A DNA stretch of 64,000 nt from Photobacterium piscicola (GTDB lineage Bacteria; Pseudomonadota; Gammaproteobacteria; Enterobacterales; Vibrionaceae): assembly GCF_900166965.1 (NCBI RefSeq), contig NZ_FUZI01000004.1, positions 431,111 to 495,110 of the forward strand. The letters are read 5' to 3'. How positions within the stretch are numbered: the first letter of the stretch is position 1; each line of letters opens with the position of its first letter. Under the pieces are notes generated by a model. The model did not search any database. It was not told the origin of the DNA and was given only the letters and a program-made list of their open reading frames with translations. Below, piece by piece: positions 31,395 through 41,438 of the stretch. A program made the position numbers and the translations under genes.

Positions 31395-32567
31395 ATGAAG
31401 AAAACAGCTGTGCTTTTCCGTTCTGTAGCCATCTCCGCCACTCTGCTGGCTTCAGCTACTGTTGCTGCATCACCAGCAGTAGTACCTGAAGCTCCACAAA
31501 TTGCGGCTAAAGGTTATGTTCTTATTGACTACAACTCAGGCAAAATCATTGCTGGTCATAACCAAAATGAAAAATTAGCGCCTGCAAGCCTAACAAAAAT
31601 CATGACCAGCTATGTGATTGGTCAAGAAATTAAAAATGGCAATATCTCTCCCAACGATAATGTCGTTATCAGTAAAAATGCTTGGGCGAAGAACTTCCCT
31701 GGCTCTTCTAAGATGTTCTTAGAAGTGGGTAAAACCGTAAAAGTATCTGATCTTAACCGCGGTATTATTGTTGATTCAGGTAATGATGCCTGTGTTGCAA
31801 TGGCTGAACATGTTGCAGGTTCACAGCAAGCATTCGTTGAATTAATGAATAGCTGGGCAAAAAATCTGAAGATGAAATCGACTCACTTTACTAATGTTCA
31901 CGGTTTAGATAATCCAGACTTGTACACAACCCCTTATGATCTTTCTATTCTTACACGTGCGCTTATTCATGATTTACCCAATGAATTTAAGATCTACGAT
32001 GAAAAATCATTTACTTATAACGGTATCACGCAATACAACCGTAATGGTTTATTGTGGGATCAAAGCATGCACGTTGATGGTCTAAAAACAGGCCATACTA
32101 ATAATGCAGGTTACAGTTTGGTAAGTACTGCCACTGAAGGCAACATGCGTCTTATTTCAGTGGTAATGGGAACAGCAAGTAAACATGCGCGTCTTGCTGA
32201 AAGTAAGAAACTATTAACCTATGGTTTCCGTTTCTTCACAACCTTAACGCCATATAAGAAAGATCAAACATTTGTGACTGAAAAAGTCTGGATGGGTGAT
32301 ACAGATAAAGTCGATCTTGGTGTTAATGAAAATACTTACGTTACGATTCCACGTAGCCAAGCAAAAGATTTAAAAGCAAGCTTCGTGTTAACTAAAGAAT
32401 TAAAAGCGCCAATTCAAAAAGGCGAAGTAATGGGTACGCTTTATTACCGTCTAGGTGATACTGATATTGCTCAATACCCTTTAGTGGCACTTACTGAAGT
32501 AAAACAAGGCAACTTTTTTAGCCGCTTAGTTGATTATGTAACAATGCTGGTACAAAGCTGGTTCTAA
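31395..32567 (+). CDS. dacA: D-alanyl-D-alanine carboxypeptidase (PBP5 type)
   Basis: Periplasmic, membrane-anchored DD-carboxypeptidase that trims pentapeptides. ATG 31395 gives a Sec signal peptide (MKKTAVLFRSVAISATLLAS, cleaved after residue 25 or so) and 390 residues; the open frame further upstream holds no signal. Active-site SLTK is at 65-68, with SGN in DSGNDAC and KTG in LKTGHT. The C-terminal amphipathic helix (FFSRLVDYVTMLVQSWF) is the membrane anchor. Confidence 0.96.
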   Translation: MKKTAVLFRSVAISATLLASATVAASPAVVPEAPQIAAKGYVLIDYNSGKIIAGHNQNEKLAPASLTKIMTSYVIGQEIKNGNISPNDNVVISKNAWAKNFPGSSKMFLEVGKTVKVSDLNRGIIVDSGNDACVAMAEHVAGSQQAFVELMNSWAKNLKMKSTHFTNVHGLDNPDLYTTPYDLSILTRALIHDLPNEFKIYDEKSFTYNGITQYNRNGLLWDQSMHVDGLKTGHTNNAGYSLVSTATEGNMRLISVVMGTASKHARLAESKKLLTYGFRFFTTLTPYKKDQTFVTEKVWMGDTDKVDLGVNENTYVTIPRSQAKDLKASFVLTKELKAPIQKGEVMGTLYYRLGDTDIAQYPLVALTEVKQGNFFSRLVDYVTMLVQSWF

Positions 32568-32594
32568 AGCTTAATTGCAAGCAAAAACACTCAT

Positions 32595-32629
32595 AAAAGA
32601 AGCGGCCAATGGCGGCTTCTTTTGCTTTT
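32595..32629 (+). terminator. Terminator after dacA
   Basis: Stem AAAAGAAGCGGCC/GGCGGCTTCTTTT with one internal mismatch and an AAT loop, followed by a T-rich tract. Confidence 0.75.
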
Positions 32630-32776
32630 CAAGCTTGCATACACATTTTCCAATAACCAAGATAATCACAACCTTGTTTTCCAACTACTGACGCATTAAG
32701 ATGCCTGCATATTACCGTGATTTGTGATCTATACCACGGTGTAAAGCCAGAGAAACCTGAACCTTGGAGTTCTATT

Positions 32777-33058
32777 ATGCAAGATTTAAATAAAGAGCAA
32801 CCAAAACTTAAAGATCTACTTGAATTCCCTTGTAGCTTTGCCTTTAAAGTTATGGGTGAGAATAAGCCAGAATTGGCTGATCGTGTTGTTGAAGTTATTC
32901 AAAAAACAATCCCTGGTGATTACGTTCCAACGACAAAGCCAAGCAGTAAAGGGACTTATACCGCAGTCTCTGTAACGGTTAATGCTACTAATATTGAACA
33001 GATTGAAACACTATATAAAGAACTTGGCGCGATCGATATCGTGCGTGTTGTTCTATAA
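32777..33058 (+). CDS. ybeD: DUF493 family protein YbeD
   Basis: 93-residue cytoplasmic protein with a ferredoxin-like (ACT-like) fold in its family; function is not established. ATG 32777 has TTGGAG 7 nt upstream and gives [20 protein letters not shown]; an open extension to 32717 lacks a ribosome site. It sits between dacA and lipB, as in E. coli, and carries its own terminator. Confidence 0.92.
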   Translation: MQDLNKEQPKLKDLLEFPCSFAFKVMGENKPELADRVVEVIQKTIPGDYVPTTKPSSKGTYTAVSVTVNATNIEQIETLYKELGAIDIVRVVL

Positions 33059-33069
33059 TAGCAAGTCAG

Positions 33070-33102
33070 ATGGCGGCTTCTTATAAGTCGCCATTCTTTT
33101 TT
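33070..33102 (+). terminator. Terminator after ybeD
   Basis: Stem ATGGCGGCTT/AAGTCGCCAT with one mismatch and a short loop, followed by TCTTTTTT. Confidence 0.8.
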
Positions 33103-33228
33103 ATCCCCCCTCCTTCTTTTTACGCATTTCTTGCTATTTTTCCTCTATTTTCACTTCACCACATAACTCTTAAAACTATTAATAAGCCCTGAATAACGGG
33201 TTAATCATGCATCTTTGAACAGTTTAGG

Positions 33229-33234
33229 TATAAT
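33229..33234 (+). promoter_or_regulatory. Putative -10 for lipB-lipA
   Basis: A perfect TATAAT lies 58 bp before lipB; no well-spaced -35 is visible (TTGAAC at 33215 is only 8 bp away). Confidence 0.35.
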
Positions 33235-33292
33235 GGTCTGGTTCACAGCCAGTAAATGGCGCTTTGCGTTATATCAATAAATAGGCACAAAT

Positions 33293-33943
33293 TTGCAAAA
33301 ATCTCTTATTATTAGAAATATGGGCCGTTGTGATTACCAAACCACCTTTGATGCTATGCATCAATTCACCAATGACCGCACTGATAACTCAGTCGATGAA
33401 GTATGGTTGGTTGAACATCACCCCGTCTTTACTCAAGGTCAAGCTGGCAAGGAAGAACATCTACTCAACACAGGTGAAATTCCCGTCGTCCAAAGTGATC
33501 GTGGAGGTCAGGTGACATATCATGGTCCAGGTCAGCAAGTTGCTTATATATTGATTAACTTACGCAGAAAAAAACTCAGTGTTCGTGACCTAGTCAGCCA
33601 CATCGAAAACACAATTATAAATACACTATCTCAATTTGGGATTACATCTAATGCTCGCCCTGATGCACCTGGTGTCTATGTCGACAATCGCAAGATATGT
33701 TCATTAGGATTACGCATCAGACGCGGCTGCTCTTTTCATGGTCTGGCACTTAATATAAATATGGATTTGGCCCCATTCCAACGTATCAACCCTTGTGGCT
33801 ACGCTGGAATGGAAATGACGCAAACAGCATCATTAAACGGCCCGAGTGAACTGATGGAAGTTCAGCCGGTACTCATTGAAGAATTAACAAAATTACTCGA
33901 CTACTCACAAGTCGAGTGGATGACGGAAAGCAATCAACTATGA
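33293..33943 (+). CDS. lipB: Octanoyl-[acyl-carrier-protein] transferase
   Basis: Transfers octanoate from ACP to lipoyl domains, the first step of de novo lipoylation. 216 residues, starting at a TTG. Conserved stretches are [35 protein letters not shown] and CSFHGLALN, with the catalytic Cys/Lys pair region ([15 protein letters not shown]). It overlaps lipA by 4 bp. Confidence 0.96.
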   Translation: MQKSLIIRNMGRCDYQTTFDAMHQFTNDRTDNSVDEVWLVEHHPVFTQGQAGKEEHLLNTGEIPVVQSDRGGQVTYHGPGQQVAYILINLRRKKLSVRDLVSHIENTIINTLSQFGITSNARPDAPGVYVDNRKICSLGLRIRRGCSFHGLALNINMDLAPFQRINPCGYAGMEMTQTASLNGPSELMEVQPVLIEELTKLLDYSQVEWMTESNQL

Positions 33944-34911
33944 GCAAACCAATTAAAATTGAACAAGGCGTTAAATACCGTGATGCAGATAAAATGGCAT
34001 TAATTCCGGTACGTAATGTAGCCCAAGAAGAAGCACCCAAAGACGTGTTACGTAAGCCTTCATGGATGAAAATAAAACTGCCATCTGACAGTAAGCGCAT
34101 TCAAGAAATAAAATCAGCCCTACGCAAAAATAACCTGCATTCTGTTTGTGAAGAAGCATCATGCCCAAATTTGGCTGAGTGTTTTAACCATGGCACCGCT
34201 ACCTTTATGATTTTAGGTGCCATTTGTACACGCCGTTGCCCGTTTTGTGATGTTGCCCATGGTCGTCCATTAGCACCTAATGCTGAAGAGCCAAGTCATT
34301 TAGCTCAAACCATTGCGGATATGAAATTACGCTATGTGGTTGTAACATCTGTAGACCGTGATGATCTTCGTGATGGTGGCGCACAACATTTTGTTGATTG
34401 TATTAATGCCATTAGAGCTAAAAGCCCACAAATTCATATTGAAACCCTAGTGCCTGATTTCCGTGGTCGTATGGATCGCGCACTGGATATTTTTCAAGAT
34501 ACAGCGCCAGATGTATTTAACCATAACCTAGAAACTGCACCACGCTTATACCGTAAGGCACGTCCTGGAGCAAACTATCAATGGTCATTGGATTTATTAA
34601 AGAAATTTAAAGAAATTCACCCAACAGTACCAACAAAATCAGGCGTTATGATGGGACTGGGTGAAACCAAAGAAGAAATAATTCAAGTTCTAAAAGATTT
34701 GCGCGCTCATGGCGTTACTATGCTAACCCTTGGTCAATACCTTGCACCAAGTCGTCATCACTTACCGGTTGAACGTTACGTGCCGCCTGAAGAGTTTGAC
34801 GAGCTAAAACAAATTGCACTTGATCTTGGTTTTACACATGCGGCTTGTGGTCCATTTGTACGTTCGTCTTACCATGCCGACTTACAAGCTCAAGGTGTCG
34901 AAATTAAATAA
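33940..34911 (+). CDS. lipA: Lipoyl synthase
   Basis: Radical-SAM enzyme that inserts two sulfurs into protein-bound octanoate. ATG 33940 overlaps the lipB stop (ATGA) and gives 323 residues. Both iron-sulfur motifs are present: [12 protein letters not shown] for the auxiliary cluster and CTRRCPFC for the SAM cluster, together with the C-terminal RSSYHAD serine ligand segment. It is translationally coupled to lipB, which supplies the substrate. Confidence 0.97.
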   Translation: MSKPIKIEQGVKYRDADKMALIPVRNVAQEEAPKDVLRKPSWMKIKLPSDSKRIQEIKSALRKNNLHSVCEEASCPNLAECFNHGTATFMILGAICTRRCPFCDVAHGRPLAPNAEEPSHLAQTIADMKLRYVVVTSVDRDDLRDGGAQHFVDCINAIRAKSPQIHIETLVPDFRGRMDRALDIFQDTAPDVFNHNLETAPRLYRKARPGANYQWSLDLLKKFKEIHPTVPTKSGVMMGLGETKEEIIQVLKDLRAHGVTMLTLGQYLAPSRHHLPVERYVPPEEFDELKQIALDLGFTHAACGPFVRSSYHADLQAQGVEIK

Positions 34912-34938
34912 TGAATTAATTCGTTCATTAATTTCCAT

Positions 34939-34976
34939 AAAAAAACCGCTTTAGTCTGCACTAAAGCGGTTTTTTA
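34939..34976. terminator. Bidirectional terminator between lipA and bamC
   Basis: A 15-bp stem, AAAAAACCGCTTTAG paired with CTAAAGCGGTTTTTT, with loop TCTGCA, lies between convergent genes. Confidence 0.9.
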
Positions 34977-34997
34977 ACAACTAAACCACAAGGTTAA

Positions 34998-36008
34998 TTA
35001 TTTAGCAAAAGCAGCGCCAAATACAGGAGCAATAGAATCTAATACAGAAACTGTTACTGGCTTACCTTCGTTATCAGTAATGTTCAATGATGTACGATTA
35101 CCTAGATCACCAACTAAAATACGATATTTGTCATTGGTTAAATTCATCGGCTTCGTACCTAACTGAGTCCAAAACGCATCATCAGGTTGACGGTATTTAA
35201 CTTCAATTAGACCTTGTGAACGATTACGATCTTCAATAGTAAAGCCTAACTGTTGTAGCATTGCAGGTAAGCGTTCCCACATATCTTCATACGACGCACG
35301 CGCAATAATAATCGGTAAACCACTACGATCGGTTCCCATTACTACTGGAATGTTTTTCAATTGCTCAGCTGCCGCTAAACGCGCTTGCTCACGAGCCATA
35401 TTGTCGTACTTAGACATCACTAAATTGGTCATTAAAATGCTGTAGCGACGCTTATTATCTGTACTAACTGGTTTCACATCACCATTTTCACGCCAATCAG
35501 TTAGCGTAATACGGTAGCTATTAATGTTAGGCGTTTTTTCTATCGTGTAACGGCTACTGATCTTGGTATCTTCGTCATCATTAGTCCAAGAAACCCAATC
35601 AGTATCAATACGATCAGCGCTTTGTTTTATAATACCGACATTATTATCTGTGATCAGCTTTTGTGTCACACGCCAGATCTTCATCAGATCATTTGACGAT
35701 GGCATAAACAAGGTTACGCCTTGCTGATCAATCGCAGAAGTGACTCCTGGAATCAATTCTAGCACTTGTAGTGGTGGACGAATATCAACCTTAGTGCCCA
35801 CTTCGCCTTTATAAACCTGTTGCGGGATCGCATAGTTAGTATTACTAAAGGGTTGAGCCCCTGCCGGCAACGTCCAACTCTCAAGCGATGGCGTATTAAG
35901 ATAATTAAAATCTTGCGCTGCCTGTCGACGACTATCCGTACCACTAGAACATGCGGTGATCGTTGTCACTACGACGGCGGCTAATGCTAGCCGGTATTTA
36001 TAATTCAT
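34998..36008 (-). CDS. bamC: Outer-membrane assembly lipoprotein BamC
   Basis: Accessory lipoprotein of the BAM complex. 336 residues: signal peptide and lipobox TTITAC with lipidated C20, an unstructured N-terminal segment that contacts BamD, then two helix-grip domains (LLIRRGKASYEDMW-like and RSQGLIEVKYRQPDD). It lies 51 bp downstream of dapA and is probably cotranscribed with it, the E. coli arrangement. Confidence 0.94.
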   Translation of the reverse strand: MNYKYRLALAAVVVTTITACSSGTDSRRQAAQDFNYLNTPSLESWTLPAGAQPFSNTNYAIPQQVYKGEVGTKVDIRPPLQVLELIPGVTSAIDQQGVTLFMPSSNDLMKIWRVTQKLITDNNVGIIKQSADRIDTDWVSWTNDDEDTKISSRYTIEKTPNINSYRITLTDWRENGDVKPVSTDNKRRYSILMTNLVMSKYDNMAREQARLAAAEQLKNIPVVMGTDRSGLPIIIARASYEDMWERLPAMLQQLGFTIEDRNRSQGLIEVKYRQPDDAFWTQLGTKPMNLTNDKYRILVGDLGNRTSLNITDNEGKPVTVSVLDSIAPVFGAAFAK

Positions 36009-36059
36009 TTATGCTCCTGCGCTCCTAGATTGTTACAACCACGAATGAATAACTACGTA

Positions 36060-36938
36060 TTATAATACGTTAGCATCAATAAGTGCTTGTTTAACAACAG
36101 GCTGCTGTGATTCGCTTAAAACAGTAAGCGGAAGTCGTAAGTTATCGTGTTCAATTAACCCCATTTGATGAGCAGCCCACTTAACGGGAATAGGGTTAGC
36201 TTCAACAAACAGTTTGGTGTGTAACGGCATTAAACGTTGATTGATCTCTTGAGCCGCATCAATGTTACCTTCTAAAGCAAGGTTAAACATTGTCGCCATT
36301 TCTGCTGCAACAATATTTGCAGTAACAGAAATAACGCCATGACCACCTTCAGCAACAAAATCAACCGCAGTTGCATCATCACCGCTTAGTTGGATAAAAT
36401 CTGCGCCACAAAGTTCCCGTGTTTTTTTAACGCGAGTAATATCACCTGTTGCGTCTTTAATACCAATAATGTTGTCAAGTTTTGCTAAACGAGCAACAGT
36501 TTCAGGCAATAAATCAACCGCAGTACGACCCGGTACATTATATAAGATTTGTGGTATATCCGTCGATTCAGCAATGGCTTTATAGTGTTGGTATAAACCT
36601 TCTTGGGTTGGTTTATTATAGTATGGTGTCACACTTAAACAGGCAGCAATTCCCGTACCAGAAAACAGTTTAGTAATGGTTATTGCTTCATGGGTTGCAT
36701 TTGCACCCGTACCTGCAATAACAGGAATACGCCCATCAACATACTCTAATGTTTTTAAAACAACTTTAATGTGTTCGTCAACCGTTAGTGTTGTTGATTC
36801 ACCTGTTGTTCCCACGGCAATAATTGCAGTTGTACCTGCTGCAATGTGGTAATCGACCAATTTCTTAAGGCCGATATAATCAACTTCGCCTGAAGGATCA
36901 AATGGTGTTAATAGTGCTACCATGCTTCCTGAAAACAT
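36060..36938 (-). CDS. dapA: 4-hydroxy-tetrahydrodipicolinate synthase
   Basis: Condenses pyruvate and aspartate semialdehyde in the lysine/diaminopimelate pathway. The 292 residues equal the E. coli length. Motifs include GTTGESTTL, the substrate-binding [10 protein letters not shown] and the Schiff-base lysine in [15 protein letters not shown] lies 5 nt before ATG. Its diaminopimelate product feeds the peptidoglycan enzymes encoded earlier in the window. Confidence 0.97.
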   Translation of the reverse strand: MFSGSMVALLTPFDPSGEVDYIGLKKLVDYHIAAGTTAIIAVGTTGESTTLTVDEHIKVVLKTLEYVDGRIPVIAGTGANATHEAITITKLFSGTGIAACLSVTPYYNKPTQEGLYQHYKAIAESTDIPQILYNVPGRTAVDLLPETVARLAKLDNIIGIKDATGDITRVKKTRELCGADFIQLSGDDATAVDFVAEGGHGVISVTANIVAAEMATMFNLALEGNIDAAQEINQRLMPLHTKLFVEANPIPVKWAAHQMGLIEHDNLRLPLTVLSESQQPVVKQALIDANVL

Positions 36939-37285
36939 GTCTGTCTCCCCTGTTTTATATATCGTAACAATTCTAAACTAACAACATTAACAACCAATCA
37001 TTAAAAATGGTTACGGTATATAGCTAGTTAATAAGTCATGGTACTTTTGCATGGCTATAAACTCAAGCAAAGGGTGACTGAAAACCGTTAACTGACGCGC
37101 TTTATCGTATTCATGTTAAGCCCATCAGCAATGTTTTACGTATCTTATCCCTAAAAATGTTTTTTTTGAGTCATTATTATTGTTAACCCTACAATTATAA
37201 TAAAAAATTTTGTGATTATTGATGGTGAATTGCACTCATTGGAATAATGAGTCTGTGCTAACATGCTAGTAATGATCACGAAAAT
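36939..37285. other. dapA/gcvR divergent intergenic region
   Basis: 347 bp without a gene. On the left edge is the dapA leader; toward the right is a 7-bp inverted repeat, ACTCATT-GGAAT-AATGAGT (37234-37252), about 34 bp before gcvR. I see no RNA gene; the central part is AT-rich with T- and A-tracts. Confidence 0.6.
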
Positions 37286-37834
37286 ATGGCGCTAAATATG
37301 GAACATTACCTCGTAATAACAGCTGTAGGTACTGACCGCCCAGGTATCACCGATGAGATCACCCATCTTGTCGCAAACAGTGGCTGTAATATCATTGATA
37401 GTCGAATTGCTCTTTTTGGCTCAGAATTCACCCTGATTATGTTACTTTCAGGCAATAGCAATGCGATCTCAAGAATCGAGTCTACATTGCCCCTTAAAGG
37501 CCAAGAACACGACTTAATCACGGTAATGAAACGCACCAATAAACATATTTCTCGTTTCTTTCCATACACGGCTGATTTTCATATTGAAGCAAAAGATAGC
37601 CCAGGGTTGATTAAGCATTTCACGCATTTTATTGCGAGTCGCAAGATTGATATTTCAACCCTGAGTGCCAATACGATTGAAAATGGCCATGATGATATCG
37701 ACAATAAATTAGTCCTTCAAATCAGTACTAATTTACCTGAAGATTGTAATTTAATGAGTCTACAAGAAGAATATGAAGCACTCTGTAAGCAGCTCAATGC
37801 TCACGGCACAGTCAACTTTATAGGTCATCACTGA
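37286..37834 (+). CDS. gcvR: Glycine cleavage system regulator GcvR (ACT domains)
   Basis: 182 residues with two ACT domains: HYLVITAVGTDRPGITDEI at the start and FHIEAKDSPGLIKHFTHFI near residue 95. In E. coli GcvR holds the activator GcvA in a repressing state unless glycine binds. The start could be 37286 or 37298 (MEHYLV); neither has a clear ribosome site. Location beside bcp matches E. coli. Confidence 0.9.
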   Translation: MALNMEHYLVITAVGTDRPGITDEITHLVANSGCNIIDSRIALFGSEFTLIMLLSGNSNAISRIESTLPLKGQEHDLITVMKRTNKHISRFFPYTADFHIEAKDSPGLIKHFTHFIASRKIDISTLSANTIENGHDDIDNKLVLQISTNLPEDCNLMSLQEEYEALCKQLNAHGTVNFIGHH

Positions 37835-37910
37835 TATTATTCTCTTTCAACAGTCCACCATAACAACACATTTAAATTTGTGTTTATAACTTATTAATAA
37901 GGACCGCTGC

Positions 37911-38375
37911 ATGAATACATTAACACCGGGAATGCTCGCCCCCGCTTTTACCTTACTTAACCAAGATAACCAGCCCATCAGTTTACGTGACTTTGCGGGT
38001 AAGAAAGTATTGGCTTATTTCTATCCTAAAGCAATGACACCTGGCTGTACGGTTCAAGCTTGTGGCTTACGTGATAGCAAAGCCGAACTCGATGCACATA
38101 ACGTGGTTGTTTTAGGCATCAGTATTGATCCCGTTAAGCGGTTACCTAAATTTATTGAACGAGACAATCTTAATTTCACCTTATTATCAGATGAAGATCA
38201 TGCAGTGGCTGATCAATTTGGTGTTTGGGGTGAGAAAAAGTTCATGGGTAAAGTGTACGATGGTTTGCACCGCATCAGCTTCTTAATTGATGAGCATGGC
38301 AAAATTGAGCACGTATTTAATAAATTTAAAACCAAAGATCATCATCAAGTAGTGTTGGATTACCTTAATCAGTAA
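37911..38375 (+). CDS. bcp: Thioredoxin-dependent peroxiredoxin Bcp
   Basis: BCP/PrxQ-type peroxidase of 154 residues that reduces hydroperoxides. The peroxidatic Cys lies in KAMTPGCTVQACGLRD, with the resolving Cys five residues later. An AAGGACC stretch precedes the ATG. It follows gcvR by 76 bp and is closed by its own terminator. Confidence 0.96.
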   Translation: MNTLTPGMLAPAFTLLNQDNQPISLRDFAGKKVLAYFYPKAMTPGCTVQACGLRDSKAELDAHNVVVLGISIDPVKRLPKFIERDNLNFTLLSDEDHAVADQFGVWGEKKFMGKVYDGLHRISFLIDEHGKIEHVFNKFKTKDHHQVVLDYLNQ

Positions 38376-38398
38376 TATTGTTATAACGCTCCTTAAAT

Positions 38399-38426
38399 AA
38401 AAAAGGCCAATCAAGGCCTTTTTTAT
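38399..38426. terminator. Terminator between bcp and perM
   Basis: AAAAAAGGCC/GGCCTTTTTT stem with loop AATCAA and U-tracts in both directions; the genes are convergent. Confidence 0.85.
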
Positions 38427-38451
38427 TGATGATTATTTGTATCAAGCCGTT

Positions 38452-39522
38452 TTAATAACTCACTGGTGGGACAGTTTCTTTCATTACTAATGCGCCCCAC
38501 ACAGCTTTGACTAAAGTTGCTAATGGAATCGCAAAGAAGACGCCCCAGAATCCCCACAGACCACCAAACACCAACACTGCAACTATAATTGCCACAGGGT
38601 GTAAATTAACCGCCTCAGAAAACAGCACGGGGACTAAAACATTACCATCTAATGCTTGAACAATACCGTATGCTGCAAGTAACCACCAGAACTCAGGTGT
38701 CCATCCCCATTGGAATAAACCAACCATCGCAACAGGTATTGTAACGGCAGCGGCACCGATATAAGGAATTAAAACGGATAAGCCGACTAACACACCAAGT
38801 AAGGCTGCATATTGAAGCCCCATCACCATAAACACGATATAACTGGCGATACCAACAATAAAAATTTCAATCACTTTGCCACGAATATAATTAGAGATTT
38901 GCTGATTCATCTCAGCACTCACTTTACTCGCTAAACGACGATTACTCGGTAAAACGTCAATAAATGAACGTAAAATCGTGTCTTTATCTTTCAATAAAAA
39001 GAAGATTAATAATGGCACTAAAATCAAATAGACACCAAGAGTAGCTAAGCTCACTAATGAAGAAAGAGATCCTTTAACGACACTGCCACCAACGGCTAAT
39101 ACTTTTTCACGTAAAGTATCGGTTAATACTGTCACTTGGTGTGGCTGTACAAAATCAGGATAACGTTCAGGTAAACTTGAGACATAAACCTGTAAATCAT
39201 TAAACATTTTTGGTACATCAGCACTTAAATTGGTAATTTGATGCCAGATAGTGGGTACTAAACCAAATAAAGCCAATACCATTAATCCAGCAAAGATAAT
39301 CAGCACGATAGCAACGGAAATTGTTCGCGGTAAGCCCCATTGAGTAAGGCGAGCAACAGGTGATTCAAGCAGATACGCTAACACAATCGCAACCAACAAT
39401 GGCGTGATTAACCCACCAAAGAAATACAAGGTTAAAAAAGCACCGGCTAAAATGATCATTAAACTCACAGCATGAGGATCAGAGAATCGGCGCTGATACC
39501 AATTTTTAAACATATGCAGCAT
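38452..39522 (-). CDS. perM: AI-2E family permease (PerM type)
   Basis: 356-residue inner-membrane protein with about eight helices, of the UPF0118/AI-2 exporter family. Typical stretches are LLVAIVLAYLLESPVARL near the start and VLVPVLFSEAVNLHPVAIIV near residue 300. The substrate cannot be read from the sequence. Order perM-bepA is as in E. coli, though here perM faces left. It follows the TusA-like gene by 5 bp. Confidence 0.85.
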   Translation of the reverse strand: MLHMFKNWYQRRFSDPHAVSLMIILAGAFLTLYFFGGLITPLLVAIVLAYLLESPVARLTQWGLPRTISVAIVLIIFAGLMVLALFGLVPTIWHQITNLSADVPKMFNDLQVYVSSLPERYPDFVQPHQVTVLTDTLREKVLAVGGSVVKGSLSSLVSLATLGVYLILVPLLIFFLLKDKDTILRSFIDVLPSNRRLASKVSAEMNQQISNYIRGKVIEIFIVGIASYIVFMVMGLQYAALLGVLVGLSVLIPYIGAAAVTIPVAMVGLFQWGWTPEFWWLLAAYGIVQALDGNVLVPVLFSEAVNLHPVAIIVAVLVFGGLWGFWGVFFAIPLATLVKAVWGALVMKETVPPVSY

Positions 39523-39527
39523 GAAAA

Positions 39528-39782
39528 TTACAGTCCTTTTTTCACAATAATAACCAGCTGATAGGTATTTTCAGCCTGTATATCAAGAATAAATCCATTG
39601 TTTTTTAAATAACGAATAATATCCATTTGAGTGCCGTCGGCTAAAACCTTAATTTCAAGTTTCTGGGTCGACAATAAATCGCGACATTCTCGCTTTACCA
39701 TCAATAATGCTAATGGACAACGGTGAGCCATGAGATCAAGTGTTAGGATTTCCATTCCAATTGCGTGACAGTGATTATCCAT
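39528..39782 (-). CDS. TusA/SirA-like sulfur-carrier family protein
   Basis: 84-residue protein with the TusA fold signature: a Cys in AHRCPLALLMVKREC followed by LEIKVLADGTQMDIIRYLKNNGF. The usual CPxP motif reads CPLA, so the second proline is missing, as in some family members of unknown role. The start could be 39782 or 39755 (MEILTLDLMAH). It is probably cotranscribed with perM and divergent from bepA. Confidence 0.75.
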   Translation of the reverse strand: MDNHCHAIGMEILTLDLMAHRCPLALLMVKRECRDLLSTQKLEIKVLADGTQMDIIRYLKNNGFILDIQAENTYQLVIIVKKGL

Positions 39783-39945
39783 TATCGTATTGTAACCTTA
39801 ACCGCAAGGAATAAGCGAGATAACCACAAGACGAAATATAACAATAGCGAACCTAAGCTAAAATTCGCTGTCATAACAACGCAGAAGGTTATCGATAATT
39901 ACCCCGTTATCCCATATTAATCGACATGGTGGTTGTATTACTTAT

Positions 39946-41409
39946 ATGTTCCAATTTGCTAAAGCACCAACTTATCTCTTACTGTCAGCCTTGCTAACAA
40001 CAAGCTTGCCAGCTATAGCGAATAATGCCTCTTTGCCTGATATTGGTACCACAGCAGCATCAACCCTCACTATTGATAAAGAAATTGAATATGGTGAGAT
40101 GTACATGCGTATGATGCGTGCCAGTCGTCCTATTATTAATGACCCCGTATTATCAGAATATATTCAAGATCTTGGGCATAAATTAGCCGCTAATGCTGAC
40201 GGTGTTAAAACCCCATTTAATTTTTTCTTAATTAAAAATTATGAGATCAATGCCTTCGCACTCTTTGGTGGCAATATTGGTATTCACTCAGGATTATTTT
40301 TACATGCCAAAACTGAAAGTGAACTCGCCTCAGTTATCGCACATGAAATTGCTCACGTCACCCAACGTCACCTTGCACGTTCATTAGAAGATCAAGCGAA
40401 AAAAAATCCAGCAACAATGGCAGCAATGCTAGGCTCGCTACTATTAACAATTGCAGCACCAGAAGCAGGAATAGCAGCACTCCATGCAACCACTGCCATC
40501 TCAATGCAAGGCATGTTAAATCACACCCGTAGTAATGAAAAAGAAGCAGATCGCATTGGTATATCCACCCTCGCTAAGGCTGGATTTAATCCACAAGCCA
40601 TGCCACATTTTTTTGAACGGTTAGCTGAACAATACCGCTATACCACTAAACTACCAGCAATGTTACTCAGCCACCCATTACCTGAATCACGTATAACTGA
40701 CAGTCGCTTACGTGCTAATAACTATTCAGTGGTAAGATTACCGCCTTCAGAACGCTACCTATTAGCAAAATCACGAATGGTGGCTCGCTATGTCGGTTTT
40801 AGCCAAACATCAGCCTTAAACTGGTTTAACGCTGAACTTAAAAAGACGCCAGTTAATCAACGTAAAGAACTGAACTATGGTAAAGGATTGGTTTATCTTG
40901 ATAGTGGTCAATACGCTAAAGCCCAGCAATTATTATTGCCACTCCTTGCAGCTGAGCCAAATAATGCTTTTTACATAGATGCCGTTACAGATTTAAATCT
41001 CTACCAAAAACACTATGACAAAGCGATAAACCGTTTAGAAAGTGCCTTACAATATCAACCAGAAAGTAGCGTATTACAGTTAAATTTAGCTAATGCCTTA
41101 TTTGAAGCTCAACGTTATCAACAAAGCATTAAAATATTGAACCGCTATAGCTATCAACATCCCAATGATATTAATGGCTGGGCATTATTAGCGCAAAATT
41201 ATGCTAAACAGAATCAACGAGATGGTGAATTAGCGGCGATGGGAGAATTAGCAGCATTACGTGCTCAATGGGGGCTAGCAGTTAGCAACTACACTCAAGC
41301 GGCGCAACGAGCAAAACTAGGCTCTCTTGATCAAGCACGTTATGATGCACGATTGGATCAACTTCGCCTTCAACAAGCCAAATTTGAAGCTTTACGTTCT
41401 TCTTTTTAG
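39946..41409 (+). CDS. bepA: Periplasmic metalloprotease/chaperone BepA
   Basis: M48 zinc protease with TPR domain that monitors LptD/LptE and BAM assembly. 487 residues, equal to E. coli BepA. A signal peptide ends about residue 25 (LPAIA-NN), the zinc motif HEIAH is at 133-137, the third ligand is in EKEADRIG near 200, and TPR helices occupy about 300-480. Its substrates' partners LptE and BamC are encoded in this window. Confidence 0.95.
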   Translation: MFQFAKAPTYLLLSALLTTSLPAIANNASLPDIGTTAASTLTIDKEIEYGEMYMRMMRASRPIINDPVLSEYIQDLGHKLAANADGVKTPFNFFLIKNYEINAFALFGGNIGIHSGLFLHAKTESELASVIAHEIAHVTQRHLARSLEDQAKKNPATMAAMLGSLLLTIAAPEAGIAALHATTAISMQGMLNHTRSNEKEADRIGISTLAKAGFNPQAMPHFFERLAEQYRYTTKLPAMLLSHPLPESRITDSRLRANNYSVVRLPPSERYLLAKSRMVARYVGFSQTSALNWFNAELKKTPVNQRKELNYGKGLVYLDSGQYAKAQQLLLPLLAAEPNNAFYIDAVTDLNLYQKHYDKAINRLESALQYQPESSVLQLNLANALFEAQRYQQSIKILNRYSYQHPNDINGWALLAQNYAKQNQRDGELAAMGELAALRAQWGLAVSNYTQAAQRAKLGSLDQARYDARLDQLRLQQAKFEALRSSF

Positions 41410-41438
41410 TGGCTCTTTTTATTTATAAGGAATTTATT

